Origin: Pollenia angustigena
Taxonomy: Eukaryota; Arthropoda; Insecta; Diptera; Polleniidae
Direction: 5' to 3'
Assembly (NCBI GenBank): GCA_930367215.1
Contig: OV884060.1
Span: 178,571,253 to 178,635,252, forward strand
DNA: 64,000 bases
The notes beneath the pieces are model-generated. The model ran no database searches and had not been told where the DNA came from. It saw nothing but the letters and a program-made list of their open reading frames with translations. The position numbers and the translations under genes are program-made. Shown here piece by piece: positions 33,367 to 45,015 of the stretch (position 1 is its first letter; each line of letters opens with the position of its first letter).

Positions 33367-34538
33367 CTATTTTATCTTCGCTTTTTTCAGATTTATTTTA
33401 TTCTAACATTGTTCTATTGCAGTTTTGTTCTGTTCAAGGTATATTTATCGTAAATCAAAACAAATGTTTTTAGAAGTATGTATGAATGTGTTTTATAATG
33501 AGAGAATAATGAACACACTATTTTAAACTAATGAGATTACTTGTAAGCCATTTTCTTGTGCTTGTACAGCTCTTTAGGTACTGCATGCACAGTATGTCTA
33601 GAAAATGTTTTGACATGGTGAAAATAGCTTTTTTGTGACTTAAATCATATCTGTGGCATTTTGACAAAACATCTTAAGTCAAATTTAAAAAGTTGAAAAC
33701 ATATTGCTAACCATACGAATTTTCATTTAAAAAACATTTTTGTTTTTGTTTTTAGAATTTTGTATTATAAACGAAATTTTTCTTTAATTCTGATTTATTT
33801 TATTATTTGTCAAAAATGATTTTTACCGAGTTTTTTTTTTAATTTTTTTGCTATCTTATCTGGACGGTTTTCGATGTTTGCCAAAATTCCAAAGACTAGT
33901 TGTTTTATTTTTTTATTTAATCGTCAGTAAGAATATTTCAGTCATGGGCGCTGTATGGGATATATAAATTACTAATTAATCTTTATAAAAACGGACGACA
34001 ACATTAAAATTCGCGGCGGATAAGACATAAGTATGTACACATGATAATTGATAGAACGACAATCAGGAAGCTTTATGCTTTTATTTCTAGTCATATAAAA
34101 GTTAATTTAAGCAAATATTTTCGAGACAGCATTTTATTTTTGGAAACATGGTAAATTCAGAACCAATCATCACAAAATTCTGTAGACTGTTTTCTTCTTA
34201 AAAAAAACTTAAATTAGAACAAATTTCGATATAAAAGTGATTTTTGTTATAGTGTTTTATAGTTTTAAAGTGGTTTTTAAAAGACTGCTTAGTATGAGAC
34301 CTAAGATAAATTAATAACCGATAAATACAAAATTGCATGGTATTATTTCTGGCCATATGAAACTTATTTGGACGAAATTTTAACACATCTTTATCTGCTA
34401 CGGTTGAATGATTATTTAAATAATTTCCCAGGGTGGGCATTAGTTGGGGAATATGGCAAAATGGAACGATTTTCAAGACACATGTTACTGTGATTTGAAG
34501 CCGTATGAATCTAAATAAACCATTACAAATGTTGCTAA
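33367..34538. other. AT-rich intergenic stretch, no gene recognised
   Basis: No domain or terminal-repeat pair was recognised. A 92-codon minus-strand frame (34198-34476) has no recognisable motif. The words CTAGTCATATAAAAG and AAGCTTTATGCTTTTATTTC (34070-34105) recur inverted at about 44530-44580, indicating a dispersed repeat. Confidence 0.4.
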
Positions 34539-34891
34539 AGCCTAGATTACACTATCTCACAAGTCTTACGTATTCCATAATACTTTGTGAGATAGAAATC
34601 TAATGAGTTTTGATGCGACTGTCAAAAAATCTAATGTAACATGACAGTTTGTGTTCACACCATCACACAAAGTATAAACACTCACGCATGAAAGAAAATG
34701 CAACCCTGATCCAATGAAAAGTATTATTATTTAGAAATTTTTCAAAAAACGATGAAGTCGTATGGGATGTCAAACTTTTTTCATAATACTTGTCATTTTC
34801 GTGACACATTGCATTCACACTATCACACTTTGTCATATTACTTGAGTTTTTGACATGTATTAATACAAAGTATAATAGTGTAATCTAGCCT
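34539..34891. mobile_element. PIF/Harbinger-type MITE, AGSCTAGATTACACTAT family
   Basis: AGCCTAGATTACACTATC at 34539 pairs with ATAGTGTAATCTAGCCT ending at 34891; TAA on each side (34536-34538, 34892-34894). 353 bp, with inner motifs CAAGTCTTACGTATTCC and GACATGTATTAATACAAAG. The split copy at 4319-6064 matches both ends. Confidence 0.87.
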
Positions 34892-34938
34892 TAAGTATGA
34901 GTACGATGAATAAAATGAAACTTGTGAGTATGAATATG

Positions 34939-35362
34939 CCCAGCGGGAAAACTCAGAAGACCCTCTCACTTCAGGCTTTTTAAAAGGCCTGCTTAAACAT
35001 TTTTTTGGTTCAATTACTATTCTTATCTAACAGCTAAAGAATGCTTCGTAGAAGTACTCGGCTGTTTGGTATAAAAGATTAGATACACCTTCTACATTCG
35101 CTTCTTTGAGAATGGAGTAGAGGAGGAGTAACATTTTTTGTTTTTTTTTTTTGCACAAGCAAAAGCAAAATAATTTTTTTTTTTTGATCCCGTTACCATT
35201 CTTATGGACCTGATAAAGAAGCGGGAGCGAAAGGCATACTCCGCAATGACGTGTGTAAAAAAGATATTAGTATGGAATGGAGCAAGCAGGCCTTGTTAAT
35301 CCAAAAGAAGGAGTACATAGGCCTTCTAGAAGGCATCCGTTCTGCTTCTTTTTCCCGCTGGG
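34939..35362. mobile_element. Inverted-repeat element with CCCAGCGGGAAAA termini
   Basis: CCCAGCGGGAAAA at 34939 and TTTTTCCCGCTGGG ending at 35362. The flanks are also loosely complementary (GAGTATGAATATG and its counterpart near 35363-35420), so the full inverted repeat may be longer. Internal pairs AGGCCTGCTT / AAGCAGGCCTT are seen. Class unassigned. Confidence 0.6.
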
Positions 35363-35429
35363 TGAGTTTCAATAACATTGCAATAAGTATGAGTGCGTAC
35401 AAGTACAAGAGTTTATGAGTCATGATGTA

Positions 35430-35766
35430 CCCTGCAAATAAAAGGAGCAGTCCAAACACGCGTGTAAAGAGTTACCCACAAGGGACCAGGACTAGTCCAA
35501 AAGTAACCCAAACGGATGGAAAAAACATGATCTATTTAACATTACGATGTCCTAGGGGAGGACCATATAACCCACCTTTGGACTACTATGGAGTAGTTTT
35601 AAAACAACTTTAAAACGAAAGCATGTCGTTAAAAAAGGAAGACATGTCGTCTCACTACAAACACTTTCTAACAATGACATGGTCCATGCTTGCATTACAT
35701 CGGACCAGTCCATTGAGTAGCTCATTTTATCAAAATGGATAAGGTGGTCCAATTTTATTTTCAGGG
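35430..35766. mobile_element. TA-target MITE with CCCTGMAAATAAAA termini
   Basis: CCCTGCAAATAAAAGG at 35430 and TTTTATTTTCAGGG ending at 35766, flanked by TA at 35428-35429 and 35767-35768. 337 bp. Internal inverted words around GGACCAGGACTAGTCC and CATCGGACCAGTCC. Confidence 0.72.
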
Positions 35767-36466
35767 TAGCACTTACACTTACTTAAATGTGATTTATTTA
35801 AATTTTTATTATGTAAAAACATTTTCAGCATATACTGTATACGTACGGTCAAATACATTCAATTTTGTTCTACTTCAGTTTTGTTCTGTGTTATACCTAC
35901 AATTTTCGAATTTTTTTTATGGCAAACCAAAAAATTTTGCTGCCTCTGATTGTTTTGTTTTATATTGCAGGAGAAATAGAGAGACAGTTGTTTATTTGAG
36001 AACTAATGGCTTGTAGAACATGTTTGTGTTTTTGTGCAGTTCTCTAACCCATACAACAACTGTACCCACGGCTGCCAGATTTAACGATTTATGTCATAAA
36101 TTTAACGATTTTTTAAATAAAAAATTACCTATACACACATACCTACTAATTCCTAGACTTTTTTTTATTATTTTGCTTCTTCTATGCTTTTTTTTGATGC
36201 TGTAAAACTTCTTAGAGTAGTCTAAGTTCAAGTGATATTTTATTTGATTTTGTTTATTGATATCAATGATTTCATTTATTATGAAAAAATCCATCATAAT
36301 GTAGCGCTCTAGCACCAATTTCGATATGCACAATCAGCGTTGAATATCTTTCGGTTTTCGGTCATGTGACACCCAGTTTTCTTGCTTGTGAATGAATCAC
36401 GATATTTTGAAACACAAATAAACTGCTGTTATGACCATGAAACTTCATCCAGTAATGCCTCTAGTT

Positions 36467-38346
36467 TAGGCCTGCCATACGTCTTGGTTTTCCAGGATTA
36501 TCCTGGTTTTAGACTACTTGTCCTGGTGTCCTGGTCCACTATTAAATTGTCCTGGTTTTTTGTACAGGTCAAATTAGTTTTTTGTTTTAGTTGTTAACAA
36601 AGGTTAAGATTTCTGTTATAACACTGCTAACATAAGGTAGCTGTATAAATAACTTTAATTAAATTCAACTGTTATCTGGTGTAAAGCTGGTAAAAGCTGT
36701 CAATAATATTAGATGAAAGTCAATCCTCTTTAAAATTTTGTTTCAACTAGTGGCTGTAAAAAGTTATACCGTGTAAACAACTTTTATAAGTAATCGAAAA
36801 CCGATAGCAAATTGCTTTCTCTAAAGGGCATAATAAAGCACACAAAATGCTTGGCAAACACACACATTATTTCCGTTTGGGGTTTGCCAATAAACAACAC
36901 AAATATTCTCCGTTCAAACATTAATCTTCATTTTTGTTTTGTTTTCAATGAATGCAGATGCCAATAGTGCTGCGTCAATTTTTTTGCTTTGAGCTTAAAA
37001 CGGAAAAGAAATTATAAAATAAAGGCAAAAAATTTAAAGTAAACAGCTTTTAAACAACGAGCTGTTTTGTGGCAAGCAATACTACTAAAAAAATTTAATT
37101 TAATATTAAAAATTAATTGAATTGAATAAATACATTAAGCATTAGACGCCACAAAAAGTTTGACAAATATCCAACATGTCTGCCAAATATTAAAAATTTT
37201 TAATATCTCTGCAAACATTGCTTCAAATGTTTGTCCAAACAGCAAACACCCCAATTAACAACACAAAATGTTTGTACAAACGTAAAATTTGACATGTTTG
37301 CCAATCCATTTGTGAGGTTTATTATGCCCTTAAGGCAGCCCATACACGTTTCAATTCAATTGTCAACTGAGTCGGTCGTTGTCTAAATCAAAGCGTGTAT
37401 GGCTTAGTCAATTGATTAGTTTGACAGTTGTCGAGTTGGTTGAAGAATAATCAAAAGAGTTTGATTTTTTTCAAGTTGAGTACTTTGTCTGCTCAATGGA
37501 CTAAAGAAAGAAACTCGTTAAAGACTGAAACACTGGAGAGTATTATTCAATGTAAGTTTGATTTTAATATGACATGCTGCCTGTTTTATAACTGTATCAA
37601 AGACCGAAATGCAGTTCTGGAAAAAGTGCAATCTTCTGAAAATTCTTTTAGTTTAGAACATTTTAAGCTCAACTTTTTATTATTTTTCATCGTTTTTATG
37701 TACATGAAGTACACGTTAATTTTTTTTCTATATATTGTTGTATTTAAAAATAAAAACTGGATGGTTTTTACATATCGCACCCTAAATACTAAACTGTAAC
37801 AACTCAAAATTCTTAAATTTTCAGGAGATCCAAAAAACAGTTTAGGTAAAAATGGTGCTTATAAGGGTTTTTTCGTCACAAGTTGCACCCTTGCAAAAAA
37901 GCAAAAGTGCACAAATATAACAACAACCACACAGACAATTAGTTGTGCGTAAATAATTGTCTTTGTGGTTGTTATGTTTTTGCACTTTTGCTTTTTGCAA
38001 GGGTGCAACTTGTGACGTGAATACCCTTAATATTTAAAAAAAATATTAGTTCCCTAACATAGCGTCTTCACCTGACAATTGTTTGTCATACTTAACGTCA
38101 AACTTCATATTATAAAACGCTGACAAAAATTTTCGAGTTTTTTTTATATAGACTTTGACGTTTGGTATGACAAAAATTGTCAGGTGAAGACGCTATGTAA
38201 TGAAAAAAGTCCAATTTGAAGAAAGTTTTGCTATGCCTTATGAGAATTAATTTATGAAAAAAAGTAATTTTTGAAAAATTGGTATAATTTTTTATCCATT
38301 TTTTGCATGTGTCCTGGTTGATAGGTTCAAACATCTGGCAGACCTA
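36467..38346. mobile_element. hAT-like element with GTCCTGGTTT motifs
   Basis: TAGGCCTGCCATACG at 36467 pairs with ATCTGGCAGACCTA ending at 38346. Exact 8-bp duplication CTCTAGTT (36459-36466, 38347-38354). The left end repeats TCCTGGTTTT several times (36500-36560), and GTGTCCTGGTTGAT is near the right end (38310). Contains a Harbinger-type MITE at 38058. Short open frames inside, including 37428-37799, have no recognisable domain. Confidence 0.86.
38058..38197. mobile_element. PIF/Harbinger-type MITE, CATAG...TCACCTGACAA family, copy 3
   Basis: CATAGCGTCTTCACCTGACA at 38058 and complement TGTCAGGTGAAGACGCTATG ending at 38197, TAA on both sides (38055-38057, 38198-38200). 140 bp with perfect outer 20-bp termini, and outside any pogo-like copy, so the family moved on its own. 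Confidence 0.88.
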
Positions 38347-39638
38347 CTCTAGTTCTACATTCGAAATTTTATTGATTTAGCTATGTCCGTCTGTTAAAAA
38401 CACGCTCAATTTCGAACATCTCAAAATAAAAGAGTAATATTGGTGTCACATTGTTTCTCGCTATCAAAAGCAGAAATTGTACAATTTTGTTACAAAGACT
38501 TTCATAAGTACAAAAATGGTGGCGGAATGCACGGGTTTGATAAAAGATATTTTGCATAGATTCGTTTTATATGACTAGAAATCATACTCCCTCGGAAAAA
38601 ATTGTAGTAAAATTATGTCTGTCATAGTTTTCTTAGACTAAAAATAATTCTGTTCAGTTTCGTGAAAATCGGTCCATATCTTACCATACGCCGAGCCGCA
38701 TAAGTCCAGAGATAACACCATGCAATATTGTGATAATCGACCCATACCATAGATCCTGTCTGCGTTCTCAGTTTTGGGGTTTTGCCCCAAATAGGGGTTT
38801 TTTTGTAATTGGGGGCAAATGTTTCGTGAAAATGCCCAGGGCATTTTTTTCGGGGAAAAAACACTTTTCGCTGGAGACAATTGGCGATAATACATTATTA
38901 AAATTGACGTTTGTGCAATGGCAAGATCAATTCAATCAAGATGTAGGTAATAATTTAAGCCTTTTTTTGGTTCAAAGTTTTTTTTTATATCAAGACGCTG
39001 GTGATTCCAGACCCTCTCGAGAGCTTGTTGAAAAAGCTTTAGATATGCTTTCTGTACCAACAAGTCACGCTTGTGTTAAGCAAGTCTATTTTTGAATAAA
39101 CACAACCAAAACCAATATTCGAAACATAATTCAGTATAAGTTATTATAAGCTATTCCTAGAATAACAACACACTTAAAAAAAGGGCTTTGCTGTAACAAA
39201 TTAATTTCATCTACTCAAGTGCTTACGCTTTTTAATACAAGCAGCATGTAAAACAAAATTGCATTCATTGTCTGATTAATAAGAAGATTTTGTTTCTGAA
39301 GTTTTTCATATTAGCCTGTGTTCATACGGCTCTTGTCTTATTGACATGATTGCTACTTTATAGGCGAGAGGGGCGAGGGGAAAAGAAACGAGTACACAGA
39401 TGCATGTACTGTATTTACGGTGGGTATGTACCAAAGATTCCGCACAGCAAAAGTTTATGTACTTCTAAAGATTTTTTTATATAAATAAATAAGAAATCCA
39501 ATTTGACGATTTTTTTTCCAAATATTACGATTTTCTGAAAACTGTATCTGGCAACTCTGACTGTTCCTACTGTACACGATACAATAAAACCGAATGAAAT
39601 AAAACAACAGAGAGTTTTATTTAATGCTCCCTTGTATA

Positions 39639-39962
39639 CAAGGCGAATTTAACAAGGTAAGTGCAACTCTACAACTACAAAAAGCCCCATGTATTTTTTT
39701 GCAATTTAATAGGCGGCTGTCAAAAATACCGACAAGGCAAAAATTGATTGAAAAACAAAATAAAAATTCTGTTTGGGTAATAAAAGAGATTATTAAATTC
39801 ACTTTAATTATTCGCAGTTTTTCTAAGAAAATTTTTCGGTTATTTTGGCGCAAAACATAAACAAAATTATGTTTTGACGTTTCCCTATTTTTTTTTTAAT
39901 TCGCCGTGGAGACAGCTGATGAACGGCTGACGAGTTGAGTTTACCTTGTTGAATTCGCCTTG
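39639..39962. mobile_element. P-like MITE, CAAGGCGAATT family, copy 3
   Basis: CAAGGCGAATTTAACAAGG at 39639 pairs with CCTTGTTGAATTCGCCTTG ending at 39962. Exact 8-bp duplication CTTGTATA at 39631-39638 and 39963-39970. 324 bp. The paralogous site upstream of gene B (about 49328) lacks it, so it inserted after the duplication, about 300 bp upstream of gene A's start codon. Confidence 0.9.
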
Positions 39963-40257
39963 CTTGTATATTAAAACATGCAAATACACTCACACACTGT
40001 ATTGTATACCAGCTTGATTACTTTTAAGGTGGTTAGTATCTATTCGGTGTCCGAGAAGTAAGCGTTGAATACAGTAGGTAGTTTTGGTCGGTTGTTGTTG
40101 TATTTGCAACATACTTACATACATAGGTACAAATTAGAGTATTAATAGTAGTAGTGATTGTACGTGTTCATTTGAAACCCGATTATTCAATATCTTTAAC
40201 AAAAGCCATTGTTAAATACCACAGAAGGTATTGATAATTCGAATACTTTAAGAAAAC

Positions 40258-42587
40258 ATGGATGCTGCAGATGTAATTAAATTATATTGATTTTAAATTA
40301 TTCTAGCAATATAATTTAATTAAATTCTATTTTTTAGTCATCATACTTGAGTAGTCATGAAATCCGCTTAAAAGTTGAAAGTGGCGAATATAAGTTATGT
40401 CAGAAATTTGCAAGAAGCAAAGTGTGGACAATCTTTGCCAAAGTAGTGAATGCAGAAGGAGTCGATATTCCAGAATATGTATATTGTAGATGTTGCTCAA
40501 AAGTTTTCAAACACAATAAACATACAACTTCTAATCTAGTAAGACATAAATGTTATGCTTCGAAATTCAATACCTCTATGAGTTCCATTTCAGAGATTGA
40601 GGTTGAAGAGCCAAAATTTACTAATTTTGGGAGTCCAGTGTCAGAGATCGGGGTTGAAAAGCCCACAATTTCAGCAACTGGTTTTGAAAACTGCAACAGT
40701 CATTTGTCCAAACTTTTGACTAAATGGATAACAAAAAATTGCTGCCCACATGAGATGATAGAAAATGAAGATCTTAAAGCAGTTTTTCAAGAGTTTGTAA
40801 GACTCGGATCAAAATTTGGTTGTGACATGGATATTGATAGAATATTACCGAAATCTCCAGCGATTTTGCAAAATGTAAGAAATATTTATGAGGAATGTTT
40901 TCAAACGGTCAAAGCAGAAATAGCTGCAATAAAAGAAATTGGTTTTGGCTTGACTGCCAATATATGTACCGATAAATTCTCAAAGCAAAGCTATTTAACA
41001 TTAACAATACATTATTTGAAAAGTGGTGTATTAAAATTTTGTCTTTTGGGATTTAGGAAAATGGATAATGAAAAATGTACCAGTAAGTATTTGTTTGACT
41101 TCAAATATCGATCCTTTATTGCAACATAGTCATATCTCAAATATTCAAACATTTGAAGATAGTTAAGCAAAAGGTATGAAGACGCTACCTTCTCTACATG
41201 TAAAAAAATCAGTGTTATATCTCAAACTGAACCCACGTTATATCAAAATATATTTTACTTAGCCAGTATAAAAAGGTACATCTTAAAAACTTTAATCGCA
41301 TTTTGCCAAGTTGGATTTTTTAAAGATATAACTATGTTGCAATAAACTAGCGATATGTAATTGTAATGAGACTTAACTACAGATGGTAATAAACATAAAA
41401 AAATTTATCTTTCGATTTAAGGCAAAAATATTTCCGCAAAAATTCAGACGATTTTAAAAGATTTTGATTGTCAACTTTCCAGTAAATTCATAATAGTAAC
41501 CGATGGTGGCAGTAAAACTACTGAAGCCCTTCAAAATTGTCAAAATGTACCATGTATAACCCAGTTACTCAATAATGCTATACAAAATTCACTAGAAAAT
41601 GTTCCAGAGATTGCACAACTTATAACATCATGTGTAAAGTTAGTTAATTTCATAAATGGAAAAGCTTTTGATAGCTCTTTAGGTGACTTATTGCCGAACT
41701 ATTGTCCTAGTCGTTGGAGTACAATGTACAAAATGTTAAGTGCTATAGAAAATAACTGGATTGAAATCGAAACAACTCTTCGAAATGAAAACGAAACCGC
41801 ACAAATTTCATCGATCAATAAAACCCATTTAAAGGCTTTAACAAAAACTCTTCAGCCATTTGAAGATGCTATAGACACCCTTGAGGATACAAAAAGCCCT
41901 ACGTTACATTTAGTTATATTGTATTTGCATGAGCTAAAGAAGTCATGTGATACAAATGAGGGCCAAAGTAAAGATTTCGATTTTATAGAGGGTTTGAAGA
42001 AAAATTTACGAATCTGCTTGGAAAAAATATCTAAAGACAACATTACAGTTCTTCATAAATTATCACTTTTCCTTTATCCTCCCACCAACAAGCTGCTGCA
42101 ATTTAAAAACAAGGAAAAGCAATTTATCGAGTCAAAGTGTATACAGCTAATGAAATCGTTTAAAACTGACATAAAGCCGATTGTTAAACAAGAACCTGAT
42201 TCTCCAATCCAACCGGCATGTAAACGCAAAAAATTATTTTCAGATTTCATAGAATCTGAAACAAATCAAGATCCTAATGAACTCATTGCTCAGGAAGTAC
42301 AATATTATAAAAGCACTCGCGTTGTGAATAGTGAAGACTTTGATGTTTTTAGCTGGTGGGAAATGCAAAAGAATAATTTTCCACTGCTTTATAAACTAGG
42401 CTGTACCGTATTGTCAACACCGGCAACATGTGCTGCTTCGAGACAAGTTTTTGCGTCTGCCGGTATTTTGCTATGCGAAAAATTCGATCAAGCCTCTAGC
42501 GAGACGGAAGTTGAACAAATTATGTTTATAAACACAAATGTTGAGCATAAAAAACTTGAAAATTGTTTGTCAGTTTGCAATATGTAA
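40258..42587 (+). CDS. Gene A: domesticated BED-finger / hAT-domain protein, 641 aa, three exons
   Basis: Predicted join 40258-40272, 40338-41082, 41422-42587. Start: ATG GAT GCT GCA GAT, then a GTAATT donor; the acceptors end TTTTTAG and GATTTAAG; donor 2 is GTAAGT (phase 1). The probable role is nuclear DNA binding, as in other hAT-derived transcription factors of insects; the target is unknown. Visible: BED zinc finger with Cys55, Cys58, His75, Cys77; an acidic/Ser linker; RNase-H-like aspartates Asp217 (NICTDKFSKQ) and Asp281 (IIVTDGGSK); the hAT C-terminal dimerisation region around FSWWEMQKNNFPLLYKL. The catalytic Glu of the (S/A)-E-R motif is replaced: ASRQVF (Arg594). VKQEPDSP at 508-515 fits the SUMO motif PsiKxExxSP and is followed by basic CKRKK (520-524), a likely nuclear signal. 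Paralogue of B (about 15 substitutions over some 270 C-terminal residues). No transposon termini. An active hAT element is the less likely alternative. Confidence 0.85.
41105..41356. mobile_element. TA-TCG MITE in intron 2 of gene A
   Basis: ATATCGATCCTTTATTGC at 41105 pairs with GCAATAAACTAGCGATAT ending at 41356 (arms continue as AACATAGT..ATATCT). About 252 bp. Gene B's intron 2 reads TCAAATATGTAACTG at the same place, the empty site. It lengthens the intron from about 103 to 339 bp without touching the splice sites. Confidence 0.88.
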
Positions 42588-42686
42588 TTTTAAGTAAAAT
42601 AGTATTAATTTGTAATCTTTAAATATTAAAATTATAAATTATTTGTTAAAAACAAAACTTAATTTACTTTAAAGTGTGACTATTGA

Positions 42687-42692
42687 AATAAA
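42687..42692 (+). terminator. Poly(A) signal of gene A
   Basis: AATAAA about 100 bp after the stop codon, in a 3' flank conserved with gene B (AATAAA at 51786). The only canonical hexamer in the conserved block close to the stop. Confidence 0.6.
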
Positions 42693-42725
42693 CAATTTTA
42701 AAATTTTTTTCTATTTTATATGTTC

Positions 42726-43490
42726 GAATTACTGATCTTAACACACAGGGTTTAAAAGCACCAATCAGCTGGATGCTTTTTTTTTGCTTTTGCCACTGCT
42801 ATTGAAATTTTAATTTTTTTCCAATAGCCAATGTTTTGTTTTTCGTTTGTGCAAAAAAGCAAATCTCCTTTTTTGTTTATTTTTATTTTTTGAAAATTGA
42901 TTTTTTACCAGTCAGCGACCACCTAAAAAGCAAAAATCAAAAAAAAATTATTTCGCCTTTTGCTTTTTTACTTTTTCCTAAAAGAAGAGCTAGTTAAAAA
43001 AGACAAACCAAAAAAAAATTAAAATTCAAAGACCAAAAATTCTTATCTGGCTTGTAATAACAAAAAGCCGATTCAATACAATGAAAAGCAGCTGAATTAT
43101 GTGCTAAAAGCAGTCTAAGCAGAGCTATTAGCTCTGCAAAAAGGCAGATTACAACGATAAATAACTGATCAGTGTACAAGCAATAGGGTTTTTTCATAGT
43201 GGTTACAAGGTACATATAGGCTGAGTTCCTAAACATCATAATACTTTGCAGTCAAAGTCAAAAAAGTATCATAGAGTTTAACTATATATAGTTTGATTAT
43301 TGTGTACGCATCGATATTGTTTTTAGTGAACTTTGGTACAGATAACATTGTAAAATTTTTCACGGTTGCTTGGTAGAAAGCACTTAAAAAAGCGAGTTGC
43401 TTTGCAACTGATGTTTTGGAACTCACCCATACTTATATTTATAGCAGGTAGTCTCGGAAAGCCAGCTGGTTATTTTTTATTTGCTTGTTT
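42726..43490. other. Low-complexity stretch with AAAAGCA/TGCTTTT words
   Basis: Many A/T tracts with TGCTTTT and AAAGCAAAA repeats (42765-43000). No gene or paired termini could be supported. Confidence 0.35.
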
Positions 43491-43575
43491 TGTGATACAA
43501 ACTGTCAAATGTTCCATAGTAAACAAGTTTTTTGTCTCTTTTCAACCCCTTTGCTGTTTGACAGTTCGTATCACA
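43491..43575. mobile_element. Small inverted-repeat element, TGTGATACRAACTGTC
   Basis: TGTGATACAAACTGTCAAA at 43491 folds onto TTTGACAGTTCGTATCACA ending at 43575, one mismatch, with a 47-bp loop. The target duplication is not clear. Confidence 0.6.
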
Positions 43576-43680
43576 TAACAACAATAAAAAGCCCTGTTGT
43601 TTGTTTTATTGTACAATTGTTGTAATCTCGCGGCTACCTGCTATGGTGAGGAAAAATTAATTTTTCCTTTCTTCAGTAAT

Positions 43681-43928
43681 GGCACAAAGTATACAGAGAT
43701 GAAAAAAGTGACGTGTGAAAAATGCCTAAATCATTTGCGAGGGCAGCTTTCGAAGAAAGAAAGAAAACGTTTCTTGTTAGTGAAGTGACAATGCGTAAAA
43801 ACAGGCCGCTTCTATCTACACACATTGCATAATCAAAACAAAAAAAACGCAAAAAGGGCAGCTTTCGAAGAAAAAGACAGAAAAAACACAATATTTTCTG
43901 TCTCGTGACGCCTCTGTATACTCTGTGG
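43681..43928. mobile_element. MITE with GGCACAAAGTATACAGAG termini
   Basis: GGCACAAAGTATACAGAG at 43681 pairs with CTCTGTATACTCTGTGG ending at 43928; TAAT on both sides (43677-43680, 43929-43932). The inner word GGGCAGCTTTCGAAGAAA occurs twice, about 113 bp apart (43743, 43856). 248 bp. Confidence 0.65.
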
Positions 43929-44900
43929 TAATGTTGTTGTTGCTCGACAGTTTGCATGACTACAGCACGAAATGTGTGTGTGTGAGTGTATTTTGTTTTT
44001 TAAAATAAATAAAGTCTGTTGGATTTTTTATTGTAAAGAAAACAAAAACAAATTTTTGTTGTGTTTGTTTTGCATAAAAAATATCACTTGTCGTCGTCGA
44101 GTATTTTTTCGCAATCATGTGCCTTTCAGCAACCTTTTGCGCTGCTTTTATCTCCCTTTTTGCGGCTATTAGCATGCATTGGTTTTTGATTTGGCGGCTG
44201 TTTGACAGAAGCTGTTTGTTTCATCCTTATTCCTACATATTTTTTTCTACAACATAAAAGTGATTGCCGTTGCTTTTTGAGTTCCATCAAATAAGAAATT
44301 TTTGCTATTGTTGAAAAAGCAATAGTTGGAAAAAGCCTCTATAAATTCACTTAAAAATCAAGTGAAAATTACTCTCTAAATTTGCCGAATTACCCAAAAC
44401 TGCTGGAACGCAAAAAACCATTTTCGCACTTCTTCAAATACTAATGCTGCTTACTTTTCAAATTAAGATATATTTAAGTGATTTTAGATCTCCCTCGTGA
44501 AAACGTGTATGAACCACTTTATTTTATTTAAATTAAATATGACTAGAAATAAAAGCATAAAACTTTCTGATGATCGGCAAATAATTTAACATATGTATGA
44601 AGCAGGTTTAAAAAACTGCAGTCGAAACCAAAAACTTTCGAACAAAAAACGAAAATTTGTGCACAACTATTTGCTTTTGAGTTGGTTTAACAGCGACTGT
44701 TTGCATTTAATGAATCAGAAGTTTGCATTTAATGAAAATAGTTTTTTTTTGTTAATTACAAATAAAGATGTGAAAGAAATGGCAGTTTATCTACTTTGAC
44801 TGTAGTTTTAAAAACGCTTGTGTGTATGTAGATCTAAACAACCAATCGTAGGTTCTTATTAAGATTGTTTAATAACACTATGCAAGTTGAAAAAACAGAA
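43929..44900. other. AT-rich intergenic stretch
   Basis: No gene recognised. Sequence near 44530-44580 is shared inverted with about 34070-34105. A 68-codon frame (44593-44799) has no domain. Confidence 0.35.
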
Positions 44901-45015
44901 AAGCCGGGCACATGGCGATTTTACATACGCTGAATCCAGTGGTGCTCGCGGTTTTTTTAGATTTGCTTTGATTTTCGAGATATAAAGTTATTTCGAAAAT
45001 GGAGGAGGTTGCACA

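Larger units (their letters stand above)
36067..39559. mobile_element. hAT-like element with AACGATTT motifs, containing a second hAT
   Basis: CACGGCTGCCAGATTTAACG at 36067 pairs with ATCTGGCAACTCTG ending at 39559. The 8-bp flanks ACTGTACC (36059-36066) and ACTGTTCC (39560-39567) differ at one base. The corresponding right flank beside gene B is ACTGTACC (49265-49272), an exact match to the left flank here. Both ends carry TTAACGATTT/ATTACGATTTT motifs. Its right 138 bp (39422-39559) are shared with 49108-49264, so it predates the duplication that made genes A and B. 38347-39421 within it has no recognised gene. Confidence 0.78.
39422..42725 (+). repeat. Segmental duplication carrying gene A (pairs with 49108-51830)
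   Basis: Collinear similarity with 49108-51830 spans the right end of a hAT element, a 5' flank with ACACGATACAATAAAACCG and TATTCGGTGTCCGA, all exons, both introns and about 135 bp of 3' flank. It ends where the two sequences diverge (after about GTTYGAATTAC). There are no inverted termini or target duplication at the edges. Insertions present only here: a P-like MITE (39639-39962) and a TA-TCG MITE (41105-41356). Confidence 0.82.

Noticed and set aside
34198..34476. 92-codon minus-strand frame
   Set aside because: No motif, no plausible start context, AT-biased composition.
37428..37799. 123-codon frame inside a hAT element
   Set aside because: No recognisable domain and not flanked by signals; left as non-coding interior.
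38622..39095. Overlapping frames on both strands (80-121 codons)
   Set aside because: Both-strand openness over the same interval without motifs suggests chance in repeat-derived sequence.
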